In this document: in pieces, positions 5,587 to 13,128 of the stretch | How positions within the stretch are numbered: position 1 is the stretch's first letter | Layout of the letters: each line of letters starts with the position of its first letter | Origin: Gammaproteobacteria bacterium | Lineage (GTDB): Bacteria; Pseudomonadota; Gammaproteobacteria; DSM-16500 | Assembly: GCA_009885665.1 (NCBI GenBank) | Contig: VFKI01000066.1 | Coordinates: 1 to 15,118 of the forward strand | Length of the DNA: 15,118 nucleotides | Direction: 5' to 3' | Made by a program: the position numbers and the translations under genes | The notes under the pieces: model-generated | The model's database searches: none | Told to the model about the DNA's origin: nothing | Seen by the model: the letters and a program-made list of their open reading frames with translations, nothing else

Positions 5587-6665
5587 CGACAGGCGGCATC
5601 CTGACGCTGGTACAATTGATAATAACCAATAGGCGCAATGGCTTTATAATGCTGCCACGCGACGACAAAACGCGGATCTTGCGAAAACCATTTTACAAAA
5701 TCAAAGCCTGCCCCTAAATCTTCTGCCGCGCGCTGGCGATTGATAATCACCAAACATGGCTTACCCACATGAATATCACGCACCACACTCGCAAATAAAA
5801 AATCTTTTTGGTGCTGCGTCACGGGCGATATTTTTTTAGGCAAGCGCATTACGCCATACATCCACCAATAAAACGAAGTGTCACTGACATAGCGCGCGTC
5901 ACTTAAATAGACCAAAGGAAAACAATCAGCCGTCGATGCCGCCGAAAAACACATGATGCGCCGCGGCGCCGGTAAATGTGCGACAAAGCGCGTCAAGGCT
6001 AGATAAGGTTGTTGCTGCAACGCGTTCCAGCGCGGCGTCACATACGCAAAAAAGCAATAAAATGGTACGATAAGCAATAAAATAATGACTGCCACCCGCA
6101 CCATTAAACGATATACCCATTGCACCTGAAGATGCGAAGCATCTGAAGGTGCATTCATTGCGCGATGGGGATTCTCAAGGGGAGAATCGCAATTCTTCCC
6201 TTGAGCGAGCGTGCGCAAATTCACTTCGCGTCGCTCGTTAAAAAAAGGATACCGTTCGCATCTTGAAGTGCGAACGGGATATTCCACTATCAATAATCCG
6301 GCGTAATAACCCGCCAATATCGTTGCAAAAGATAATGCAGGTAAAACATGGGATATCCATGGCGTACGCGGTAACCAATACGCTAGCAGCATACCGAATG
6401 TGGCTAACGCCAAAACATGCCTGAACGCCGCCTGGCGATTAATCGGTGCCAGCGTTAACAGACAAACAAATAAGCCATACTGCGTCACCGGGTGACACCA
6501 TAAGAAAAACCAAGGTTGCTGCATGCCCGCAAAATAGAATTTTTTCAACACCGGCAGCATAATATGAAAATAATCCGGCGTCGTTAAATAAACAATCACA
6601 GGATAAAGCATTAACCAGATCAAGATGAGGCTATTTTCAATGCGAAATAAACGACGCGTACACAA
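5580..6665 (-). pseudogene. C-terminal part of a frameshifted membrane glycosyltransferase-like protein
   Basis: This reading frame continues the protein begun at 7228. Joined across the frameshift, the sequence passes from FLLIEAYLF into TRRLFRIENSLILIWLML without a gap, as expected for a polytopic protein. The open frame starts with a TTG at 6665 that has no supporting ribosome site, so independent translation is doubtful. It contains about five to six membrane segments, then a soluble C-terminal region (about 120 residues, from APRRIMCFSAASTADCF to the end). Between two membrane helices (LLIVEYP and QWVYRLMVRV) lies a hydrophilic stretch of roughly 50 residues encoded by a palindromic insert at about 6110-6286. 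The final codons and the TAG at 5580-5582 come from the MITE at 5426-5586. Most likely an inactivated gene, or a sequencing error. Confidence 0.7.
6110..6286. repeat. In-frame palindromic insertion inside the glycosyltransferase gene
   Basis: Three hairpins lie in 177 bp: 6121-6153 (arms TGCACC / GGTGCA and AGATGC / GCATCT around the loop GAA, with opposed GA/GA mismatches), 6174-6205 (14-bp stem CTCAAGGG... / ...CCCTTGAG with one G/T pair), and 6252-6277 (CCGTTCGCA / TGCGAACGG). The flanks (about 6110-6135 and 6260-6286) are themselves imperfect inverted repeats. The block TTGCGCGATGGGG plus the central hairpin matches the reverse complement of the MITE at 1009-1165. The insert is translated without a stop on the minus strand (FFNERREVNLRTLAQGKN..., a hydrophilic peptide) in a loop between two membrane helices. 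I see no clean target duplication, so the ends are approximate. Confidence 0.65.
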
Positions 6666-7228
6666 AAAAGATACGCTTCAATTAATAAAAATGTTGGAAT
6701 ATAAAAAGGTTTCAATGCAAACCCGAGGCTTGCCGCAATCGCAATAGGGATTGCCGCATAATAGGTCAGCGATAAATTTGACGCGCGCCGCATAGCTGCA
6801 AATAAATACGGCAAAATAAAAATTACCACTAAATGATCGCGCTGGCCAAATTCATGTGCTGGCAAATAAAACAAAGCAACAAGAACAGCGCCTAACAGAA
6901 GGTGATATGCCTTTTTTTCTTCAACAAAAAACAAATCGCGCGCAAGACGCGCGACTGCTAAAAAAGCACAAATAGCCAATGCAAAAAAATAAAGGCGCGC
7001 ACAAAGCAGCGGGTGACCTAGCTGCGCCGCAGCAAAATGAATCGGCGCGTAAAGCCAAAGAATTAACGGCGGATTCGTTTCTAAAATGCCATGCGCATAA
7101 CGCTGCCCGGCAGCCCATTGACCCGCAACATGCATGAGATAGCCGACATCACCGTTCAACAAAAGATGTTGCTGGATAAACCACGCAAATAAAATCAAAA
7201 ATACATAAATGTATCTGATCACCCACAT
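6620..7228 (-). pseudogene. N-terminal part of a frameshifted membrane glycosyltransferase-like protein
   Basis: Starts at ATG 7228, overlapping the apaH stop by 10 bases, with AGGTGG just upstream. It is highly hydrophobic, with about five to six membrane segments. An N-terminal periplasmic loop (NGDVGYLMHVAGQWAAG ... ETNPPLILWLYAP) has the acidic-residue and NPPL pattern seen in lipid-linked-sugar glycosyltransferases of the PMT/ArnT-like (GT-C) superfamily. The frame ends at 6620 after 202 residues, but the recognisable protein stops about 13 residues earlier, at a run of six T's on the coding strand (plus-strand 6664-6669), and continues in the frame of the downstream ORF. One added base there restores a 549-residue protein of normal size. 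Substrate unknown; the GT-C assignment is by pattern only. Confidence 0.7.
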
Positions 7229-8013
7229 CCCACCTGAAAACGCCGACCATCTTCAAGCCGCATCGCGGTCAACGCATACCCCCATACACAACCGGTATCG
7301 AGTGCAAACACATTTTCGGTATTTGTTTGCCCGGCAAGTGCCGCCCAATGACCAAAGATAATTTTGATGCCCAGATTTTTTCGATTTGGCACACGAAACC
7401 ACGGCACGACATCCGCTTCTGCATCATCAACCCAAGCCAAACGACCATCGGGATAACAAAAACGCATACGGGTAAAATAATTAACAATACAACGCAGTCT
7501 TGCCTGTTCCGTCAAATCATCACGCCACTGCGCCGGTTCATTGCCATATAAATCACGTAAAAATTCACCATGGCCGGTACTTTGCAAAACAGCTTCCACT
7601 TCTGCCGCCAATTGTTTCGCTTGGTTGAGCGTCCAGGCTGGCGCCAAGCCAGCATGCGCTATGACATACCCTGTCACTGGATCATGATGCAATAAGGGTC
7701 GCGCCAATAACCAGCGCAATAATTCCACACGATCAGGTGCAGTTAAAATATCATCCAGCGTATCATCGGCGTGACCCGCATGACCCGCATGCGCACGCAC
7801 CAATAAATGTAAGTCATGATTGCCCAGTACGCAAACGTGCCTGTCACCCAATTCTTTTATAAAACGCAGCGTTTCCAACGATTGTGGGCCGCGATTCACT
7901 AAATCACCGGTAAACCACAAGTGATCATGCCGCGGATCAAACTGAATAAGCTCTAATAAACGCTGCAAAGGTTCAAGGCAACCTTGGAGATCACCGATTG
8001 CATAGATTGCCAT
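7219..8013 (-). CDS. apaH: Symmetrical bis(5'-nucleosyl)-tetraphosphatase (Ap4A hydrolase)
   Basis: Splits Ap4A into two ADP in the cytoplasm. It belongs to the metallophosphoesterase superfamily and shows the metal-binding motifs in order: IGDLQGC (residues 6-12), FTGDLVNRGPQSLETL, VLGNHDLHLL and later AHAGLAP and IIFGHWAAL. YAIGDLQGC at the very N-terminus is the ApaH signature. The length, 264 residues, fits the family (270-280). A 9-bp tandem duplication (7772-7789) gives AGH-AGH in the variable region after GNHD. The next gene starts inside its 3' end. Upstream, between 8014 and 8291, there are only repeats, so its promoter is either in the family B copy or within the 17 bases before the start. 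Confidence 0.95.
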   Translation of the reverse strand: MAIYAIGDLQGCLEPLQRLLELIQFDPRHDHLWFTGDLVNRGPQSLETLRFIKELGDRHVCVLGNHDLHLLVRAHAGHAGHADDTLDDILTAPDRVELLRWLLARPLLHHDPVTGYVIAHAGLAPAWTLNQAKQLAAEVEAVLQSTGHGEFLRDLYGNEPAQWRDDLTEQARLRCIVNYFTRMRFCYPDGRLAWVDDAEADVVPWFRVPNRKNLGIKIIFGHWAALAGQTNTENVFALDTGCVWGYALTAMRLEDGRRFQVGCG

Positions 8014-8030
8014 GATAGTTAGATCCGTAT

Positions 8031-8103
8031 GTTATATCTACTACAAAAGATAGGATAGGAGAACGGAAGTACGCAGCACGCTGCATTGATATGTAGGAGA
8101 TAC
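8031..8103. repeat. Family B repeat, copy 2 (73 bp)
   Basis: Shares CTACAAAAGATAGGATAGGA, GAAGTAC, GCAGCAC, CTGCATTGAT and TAGGAGATAC with the copy at 3091-3183. It is shorter in its right half, and its left end (GTTATATCTACTACAAAAG) departs from the GTATCTC terminus. It starts 17 bases upstream of the apaH start codon, so in either reading it lies in the apaH leader or promoter. The 14-mer TCTACTACAAAAGA also occurs at the 3' end of the OmpA-type gene (about 13953). Confidence 0.65.
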
Positions 8104-8143
8104 CGCATCTTCGTATATATTACTGCATAAGTTGCTATGATAT

Positions 8144-8285
8144 CCGGCATTCCAAGGATTTGTATTTTTTGTATAAATCGAGGCAAAAATGCGTTTTAAA
8201 GCGCAGTTTACACGTAAGTAAATGAGCATTTAAAACGCATTTTTAACGAAGAGTTATCAAAAAAGACGAATCCTTGGGATGTCGG
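8144..8285 (-). repeat. Family A 142-bp palindromic repeat, copy 3
   Basis: Inverted relative to copies 1 and 2 and exactly the same length. The terminal arms CCGGCATTCCAAGGATT (8144-8160) and AATCCTTGGGATGTCGG (8269-8285) pair over all 17 positions with two G/T wobbles. Flanked by a perfect 7-bp duplication ATGATAT (8137-8143 and 8286-8292). Compared with copies 1 and 2, a 5-base block in both arms is replaced together (GCACC/GGTGC becomes AAGGA/TCCTT), preserving the stem. A further 12-base direct repeat ATATTACTGCAT (8117-8128 and 8289-8300) lies around it, the second copy covering the hemY stop codon. Confidence 0.85.
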
Positions 8286-8291
8286 ATGATA

Positions 8292-9515
8292 TTACTGCAT
8301 CGAGATAGTGTGATGCGCGCTTGATAACGACATCCCCGTAGCTGCTGCTAAACCATCGCGGTAACAATTTCGCGCAGTTTCTTCATCATTAGCATGTTCC
8401 GCCACGCGCGCCATACCCGCATAGGCTTCTGGTAATGCCGCATGCGCCAAACAATTAGCAAACCACGCGCGCGCCTTGCCCCAATATTGACACTGTAAAC
8501 ACAGCTGCCCCAACACTAACAATAATACCGGCTCATCCGGATAATATTGCAACCATTTTTCAGCGCGCGCCAAATGCCGTTCGGGCGACGACATTTTGAG
8601 TTGCCCTAACAATTTAACCAATGCTGCATCATAAGATATCGCCATGCCTTGCGCGACCAAATCCGCCACGCTTTCCGCTTCCGCCGGGAAAGGTGCCAGC
8701 AAACGTGCATAACAACGAATCAACGTATTTTCTTGCCGCAATTGGCGCGGCAAACTACGCCAAGCGTTTTGCAATACCTCAGAATTCGCCGCATGTGCCG
8801 CAACGGATTTTAACCATTCACGATAAATTTTATGTGAACGTTGCGCGAGCTGTTTTTTATTAAATACTTTTGCTTGCGTCAATTGCGGCACAAGTTTGGC
8901 TTGCGCCTCCCAATCCATTTGCGCCTGATAAACGAAATATAATTGTTTTAACACTTGGACATTATTCGGCGCCCGCTCTTGCAATTGACGCAAAATCGCT
9001 AACGCTTGTTCATATTGATGATCAGCGCGCGCCATTTTCGCTTGTAAGAGACCTGTCGCAAGACGAACCTCCTCCGTCGTTTGTGGCACTTTTTGCAGAT
9101 AAATGTCACGCTGCGTCAATTCATCTTGCGCATGCGCGGCCTTGGCCGCACCCAACCAACAAACCGGTAAAGTTTCCGTCGTGGCGCCCCGCGTTAATTC
9201 ACGCTCGGCGATACGCCAATTGCCCGTCATCAACGCCAATAATCCACGGTTAATGCGCGTAGCGGAGCGCGCTTGACTACGCCAACGCATCCACGCGCGC
9301 CAACGATAGAGTGAATGGTCAATCGCACCGACCAATCGTGCCAATTGCCACGCTAAAAAAATCAGTAACAATAGACACACCACCGCAAACCACAGCGGCG
9401 CTTGCACTGTCACGCCATGAAAATAAAATAAAGCAAGTCCTGGATCATGGGTCAACACAATACCAAGCCAAACCGATAAAACTAACAGGACAACGAATAA
9501 TATCACGCGGCGCAT
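8292..9515 (-). CDS. hemY: HemY, membrane-anchored TPR protein of the heme operon
   Basis: Inner-membrane protein with two N-terminal transmembrane segments (about residues 4-22, VILFVVLLVLSVWLGIV, and 41-62, PLWFAVVCLLLLIFLAWQLA). These are followed by a long helical region of TPR-like repeats, for example LPEAYAGMARVAEHANDEE near the C-terminus. This HemY_N layout and position after hemX are standard in gammaproteobacteria. It is unrelated to the Gram-positive protoporphyrinogen oxidase also called HemY. Its exact role in porphyrin metabolism is not settled; a scaffold function for late heme enzymes is proposed. At 407 residues the length is normal. It starts 14 bases after the hemX stop with GAGG upstream, and its stop codon overlaps the flanking duplication of family A copy 3. 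Confidence 0.92.
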   Translation of the reverse strand: MRRVILFVVLLVLSVWLGIVLTHDPGLALFYFHGVTVQAPLWFAVVCLLLLIFLAWQLARLVGAIDHSLYRWRAWMRWRSQARSATRINRGLLALMTGNWRIAERELTRGATTETLPVCWLGAAKAAHAQDELTQRDIYLQKVPQTTEEVRLATGLLQAKMARADHQYEQALAILRQLQERAPNNVQVLKQLYFVYQAQMDWEAQAKLVPQLTQAKVFNKKQLAQRSHKIYREWLKSVAAHAANSEVLQNAWRSLPRQLRQENTLIRCYARLLAPFPAEAESVADLVAQGMAISYDAALVKLLGQLKMSSPERHLARAEKWLQYYPDEPVLLLVLGQLCLQCQYWGKARAWFANCLAHAALPEAYAGMARVAEHANDEETARNCYRDGLAAATGMSLSSAHHTISMQ

Positions 9516-9529
9516 ATATGTATATTCCT

Positions 9530-10561
9530 CTAATTTCCTGCTTCATCTGTGGCCGGCAATTGCTGCAAAATGTCCGACACATCTGGAACCGTGGGACGGA
9601 CATCCACTTGCAATAAATCAGTCAACATCGCACGTGCTGCTGTCGTAGTCGATGCATTTGCAACATAATATTTATTCAGCCACGTTAACATATTGTCTAA
9701 GCTGGCATGCCAGATCACCGGCTGCTGATGTAACAATGCCCACTGTGCCTCCGCTAATTGCATATGCAAATTTTGATTGAGATACATGCGGCCATTCGGC
9801 GCAATCAAGGGTGATGCCGATGGTGGGTCATAGTGCACATTAACAACGCGCATTAACGCATCTTTTATACCATACCAAAAACGTTGCCAACCTGACGGCG
9901 GCACCGCTTGTTCACCCGACATAACCGTCGGTGGCGCAGGCGTTATTTGCAGCGGCAAACTATCCAGCATACTGTCCAACGCGGCAATACGCGCATACAG
10001 TCCCGTCACATTGACTTCCAAAACATGGCTAAGTGTTGCGATATCTTCAATGACCGCAGCACGTGCCGGTTTAAATTGCGGGTCATCGCTATTCCCCAAC
10101 AACGTAGCAACGCGTTGTAACAATTGACTTGCGCCTGCTACATCCCGCCCCAATTGCAAACGCTCACTGGCGAGGCTGACTAAATCACGGACTTGACTGA
10201 TGATGACGGTACGCTGACCTGGATGCAAGGTTTGGGTAAATTTCATCAAGGTATCCAAACTTTGCGTCTGCTGTACCACGATCGTTTGCAATTTATCCAA
10301 TGCAATTTCATTCGCCGTCACTTGTTGCTGCATACCCGCTAATTCATGCGACTGTTGCGCGATACGATCCACTTCTTGCGCAAGGCGATTATGGACTTGC
10401 GACAAACGGTAACTGGCAAATCCTAACAAAAGAATCAAAACAACCAATAAACTCATAAACAACACTTGCCCAATACGACGCACAGTCGGCGACTTTTTTT
10501 TGTCTGGCCGCGGCGATGTGGTCACTGCCGCCGGATTTTCTTGTGTTGCGGATTCTGTCAT
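9530..10561 (-). CDS. hemX: HemX, membrane-anchored coiled-coil protein of the heme operon
   Basis: From ATG 10561 the protein is 343 residues: a cytoplasmic Pro/Lys-rich tail (1-30), one transmembrane helix (about 31-50, VLFMSLLVVLILLLGFAS), a predicted coiled coil (about 52-110, SQVHNRLAQEVDRIAQQSHE) and a helical periplasmic domain including LAEAQWALLHQQPV, a stretch characteristic of HemX. ATG 10561 is preferred over ATG 10573 because GAGG lies about 7 bases before it and none precedes the earlier ATG. Often annotated as uroporphyrinogen-III C-methyltransferase, but no SAM-binding methyltransferase motifs are visible, so that name should not be taken as enzymatic. Third gene of hemCDXY. 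Confidence 0.92.
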   Translation of the reverse strand: MTESATQENPAAVTTSPRPDKKKSPTVRRIGQVLFMSLLVVLILLLGFASYRLSQVHNRLAQEVDRIAQQSHELAGMQQQVTANEIALDKLQTIVVQQTQSLDTLMKFTQTLHPGQRTVIISQVRDLVSLASERLQLGRDVAGASQLLQRVATLLGNSDDPQFKPARAAVIEDIATLSHVLEVNVTGLYARIAALDSMLDSLPLQITPAPPTVMSGEQAVPPSGWQRFWYGIKDALMRVVNVHYDPPSASPLIAPNGRMYLNQNLHMQLAEAQWALLHQQPVIWHASLDNMLTWLNKYYVANASTTTAARAMLTDLLQVDVRPTVPDVSDILQQLPATDEAGN

Positions 10562-10606
10562 AATGAACCTCATGTTAATATTCGATGCATTTCTGAGAAG
10601 CGATGT

Positions 10607-11281
10607 CTATTCAATTAATACTGCCATGATAGCATCATGACTGGCATTTGCGGCTAATAAAATGTGTTTAAATCCCAAGGCACGTGCTGCTTCCACTAAA
10701 CGTGGACTGATGACAACCAACGGTACTGTGCGTAACGCCGGATCCATCAACTGCAGCAAATTTTCTATCCCCGTCAACGAAGTCGCTATTATTGCATCAA
10801 TTTGTTGCGACGGAAACGTCACATCCGGTAAAACACGTCGATACGCTATCAACTCGGTCACTATCGCACCGCGCGCACGCAAAGTATCAGCCAGTAATGG
10901 CCTCCCCCCTTCACCTTTTATAATAGCGATGCGCTGACCCGCCACATGCTGCATAGGCGCAAGCGCCAATAATGCTGCCGCAGAGGGATTTTCCGTAGGA
11001 TAAAGTACCGCAGGCACGTCATAAGCCATCAGCGCCAGCGCCGTCCCTTGACCTACCGCCGCAACCACACAATCACCGAGCCACTCACGCGACACGGCAC
11101 GCACCGCCGCGGGACTGATAAAAATGACTTGGTCAAATTGGCTCGCTGATGGCAACACCAGTGGCTGATCGGGTGGTGCAAAGAGAATCGTCGGTAAAAA
11201 AATAGCTTCATGACCACGCTGGCGAATGACTTCGCATAACGCTTCGCCCGCAGGCGGTGGGCGCGTGACTAAAATACGCAT
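10607..11281 (-). CDS. hemD: Uroporphyrinogen-III synthase
   Basis: Closes and rearranges hydroxymethylbilane (the HemC product) to uroporphyrinogen III in the cytoplasm. The 224-residue protein starts MRILVTRPPPAGEALC, the conserved HemD N-terminus. It contains the usual pattern of two Rossmann-like halves with FISPAAVRAV (S-P-A/N-A) in the first and IIATSLTGIENLLQL in the second. Sequence conservation is naturally low in this family, so position next to hemC supports the call. The ATG at 11281 shares its A with the hemC stop (TGATG), indicating translational coupling; a TTG one codon earlier is open but unnecessary. A 45-base gap separates it from hemX. Confidence 0.94.
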   Translation of the reverse strand: MRILVTRPPPAGEALCEVIRQRGHEAIFLPTILFAPPDQPLVLPSASQFDQVIFISPAAVRAVSREWLGDCVVAAVGQGTALALMAYDVPAVLYPTENPSAAALLALAPMQHVAGQRIAIIKGEGGRPLLADTLRARGAIVTELIAYRRVLPDVTFPSQQIDAIIATSLTGIENLLQLMDPALRTVPLVVISPRLVEAARALGFKHILLAANASHDAIMAVLIE

Positions 11282-12201
11282 CAAACCGGCACCGCCAACA
11301 AGGGTTGCGCGCCAGCAGCCAATAGTGCATTCGCAACGGATAAACCCAATGCTTCTGCTGCTTGATACGCACCGATTTGTTTGATACGCAATACCGTTTT
11401 ACCATCCGGACTGGCAACCAGGCCACGTAACGTTAATGCTTGAGACGCAGCACACCATTCTGCATAAGACGCCACCGGCGCATGACAACCCGCACCTAAG
11501 CGACGGCACAGCGCGCGCTCAGCCAATACACATGCCGCAGTATCCGCATGATGTAACGGTGCGAGTAATTTTTGCGTTTTTTTATCCTCACTGCGGCACT
11601 CCACCCCGAGCACGCCCTGACTGACCGCCGGCAACATGGCTGTCGCATCAAAAGTGTGGCGAATGTGTGTCGCTAATCCCAACCGCTCGAGACCGGCTGC
11701 CGCCAAAATAATCGCATCAAATTCGCCCTGCGCCAATTTTTGTAACCGCGTATTTACATTGCCGCGTAAAAAATGTACGTCGATGTCACGCCGCAACGCC
11801 AGCAATTGACTTTTTCGCCGCAAACTCGACGTACCGACGCGCGCGCCCGCCGGCAAGTGAGCAAATGACGTATATTTTACTGCAACAAACGCATCTAATG
11901 GATTTTCACGCCGACAAAATACCGGCACAGATAAACCCGCCGGTAATTCCATCGGCATGTCTTTCATCGAATGAACCGCGATATCCGCCCGACCCGATAA
12001 GAGTGCCTCTTCTAATTCTTTAACGAACAAACCTTTGCCGCCCACTTTATACAATGGCGCTGTGAGCATTTGATCGGCGCGCGTAGTCAAGCCTAATAAT
12101 TTGACGTGCAAACCGCGATGGTATTTGCGTAATTGTGTGGCAATATAGTTGGCTTGCCAAAGTGCCAACGGGCTTTCGCGCGTTGCAAGCGTTAATACCA
12201 T
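11281..12201 (-). CDS. hemC: Porphobilinogen deaminase (hydroxymethylbilane synthase)
   Basis: Polymerises four porphobilinogens into hydroxymethylbilane in the cytoplasm. Motifs: LATRESPLALWQANY at the N-terminus, KGLFVKELEEALLSGRADIAVHSMKDMP (substrate-binding Lys and Arg, catalytic Asp), GTSSLRRKSQL, LRGNVNTRLQKL, ILAAAGLERLG, and LGAGCHAPVASYA with the dipyrromethane-cofactor cysteine at Cys239. The length, 306 residues, is typical (about 310). First gene of hemC-hemD-hemX-hemY. Only 47 bases separate its start from the divergent amidase start chosen here, so the two promoters must lie in, or partly overlap, the neighbouring coding regions. Confidence 0.97.
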   Translation of the reverse strand: MVLTLATRESPLALWQANYIATQLRKYHRGLHVKLLGLTTRADQMLTAPLYKVGGKGLFVKELEEALLSGRADIAVHSMKDMPMELPAGLSVPVFCRRENPLDAFVAVKYTSFAHLPAGARVGTSSLRRKSQLLALRRDIDVHFLRGNVNTRLQKLAQGEFDAIILAAAGLERLGLATHIRHTFDATAMLPAVSQGVLGVECRSEDKKTQKLLAPLHHADTAACVLAERALCRRLGAGCHAPVASYAEWCAASQALTLRGLVASPDGKTVLRIKQIGAYQAAEALGLSVANALLAAGAQPLLAVPV

Positions 12202-12248
12202 AAAAAGTCCTATTCAATTTGCAGCGCATTTTAACACGATTTGACGGC

Positions 12249-13058
12249 ATGACAGACATCCATAATACTAACGCCATGCCAATCGCTATTACCGACAATG
12301 TAAAATCTAATAATTTTGACGACACGCCTCACCGCGTCAAATATCTTATTGTGCATTGCATCGGCTATTCAGCCGAGCATGCGCTGCGCCTGCTGACAAA
12401 ATCGGTTGCCGATGGCGGCAGCGGCGCGGGATCGCATTACTTCATTCCGCAACACCCGCCCATCCAGCAACTGATTGCTGATCATCACTGTGCTCACCAC
12501 GCTGGCATCAGTCACTGGCGACAAGACAGCCAGCTCAACGCGCACTCAATTGGTATAGAGTTTCATAACCCCAATTATGCCAATGCATTGAGTGATACGC
12601 TGGACTGGTTACACTTCGAAGCTTTTCCCGCCGCACAAATCAATGCAGGTATTACCTTACTGCAAATGCTCATAAACAAATATGCCATCGCGCCCGAAAA
12701 TATTTTAGGCCATTCTGATATCGCCGCATGGCGACCCAATGCTGCTGGCGAAATTATATTAGGCAAAACCGACCCTGGCGCAACATTTCCATGGCAGACA
12801 TTAGCGCGCGCCGGTGTTGGCGTATGGCCTAAGACTGAGCGCACGCGCAGCACACCTTGCCGCACGGATATTCCCCACGTGCAACAATTATTAAAAGAAT
12901 ACGGCTACGCACTTGATGTCAATGGTCAATGGGATATGAAAACACGATGCGTGGTACGCGCATTTCAATGGCATTTCTTACCCGACGGCGATGGCCGCAT
13001 TACTGAAAAAATGGTCATCGCGTTAGAAAATCTGCTAGATCGAGAATGGATAGTGTGA
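12249..13058 (+). CDS. N-acetylmuramoyl-L-alanine amidase (AmpD/AmiD-like) with peptidoglycan-binding domain
   Basis: Zinc amidase of the Amidase_2 family, cleaving between N-acetylmuramic acid and L-Ala. From ATG 12249 it is 269 residues. Zinc ligands are readable as His36 (VHCIGYS), His155 (LGHSDIAAWRPN) and Asp175 within KTDPG; SIGIEFHNPNY supplies the catalytic Glu. The C-terminal 70 residues (VQQLLKEYGYALDVNGQW to MVIALENLL) are a PG_binding_1 domain. This two-domain build is that of AmiD rather than AmpD (about 180 residues, no binding domain). However, E. coli AmiD is an outer-membrane lipoprotein, and I see no signal peptide or lipobox here, which points to a cytoplasmic, AmpD-like recycling role. 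The start is uncertain (TTG 12219 and ATG 12276 are alternatives). Divergent from hemC. Confidence 0.88.
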   Translation: MTDIHNTNAMPIAITDNVKSNNFDDTPHRVKYLIVHCIGYSAEHALRLLTKSVADGGSGAGSHYFIPQHPPIQQLIADHHCAHHAGISHWRQDSQLNAHSIGIEFHNPNYANALSDTLDWLHFEAFPAAQINAGITLLQMLINKYAIAPENILGHSDIAAWRPNAAGEIILGKTDPGATFPWQTLARAGVGVWPKTERTRSTPCRTDIPHVQQLLKEYGYALDVNGQWDMKTRCVVRAFQWHFLPDGDGRITEKMVIALENLLDREWIV

Positions 13059-13128
13059 CCGCAATACATTGCGCATTCAGCACACAAATGTCAGAATCGA
13101 AATAATTATCAGTGACCAGGAATTTCGC

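Noticed and set aside
6655..6675. Programmed -1 ribosomal frameshift joining the two glycosyltransferase frames
   Set aside because: The T-run is not phased as X-XXY-YYZ, and it is only six bases, short for transcriptional slippage. A simple indel or sequencing error is more likely.
8041..8229. 62-codon minus-strand ORF across family B copy 2 and family A copy 3
   Set aside because: It is composed almost entirely of repeat sequence and is not preserved between repeat copies.
8870..9253. 127-codon plus-strand ORF opposite hemY
   Set aside because: It lies wholly antisense to a well-supported gene, has no ribosome site and no recognisable domain; it is a shadow frame.
9530..10561. HemX as an active uroporphyrinogen-III methyltransferase
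   Set aside because: No SAM-binding motifs are visible; the protein is a membrane-anchored coiled-coil protein, and the enzymatic name is a legacy annotation.
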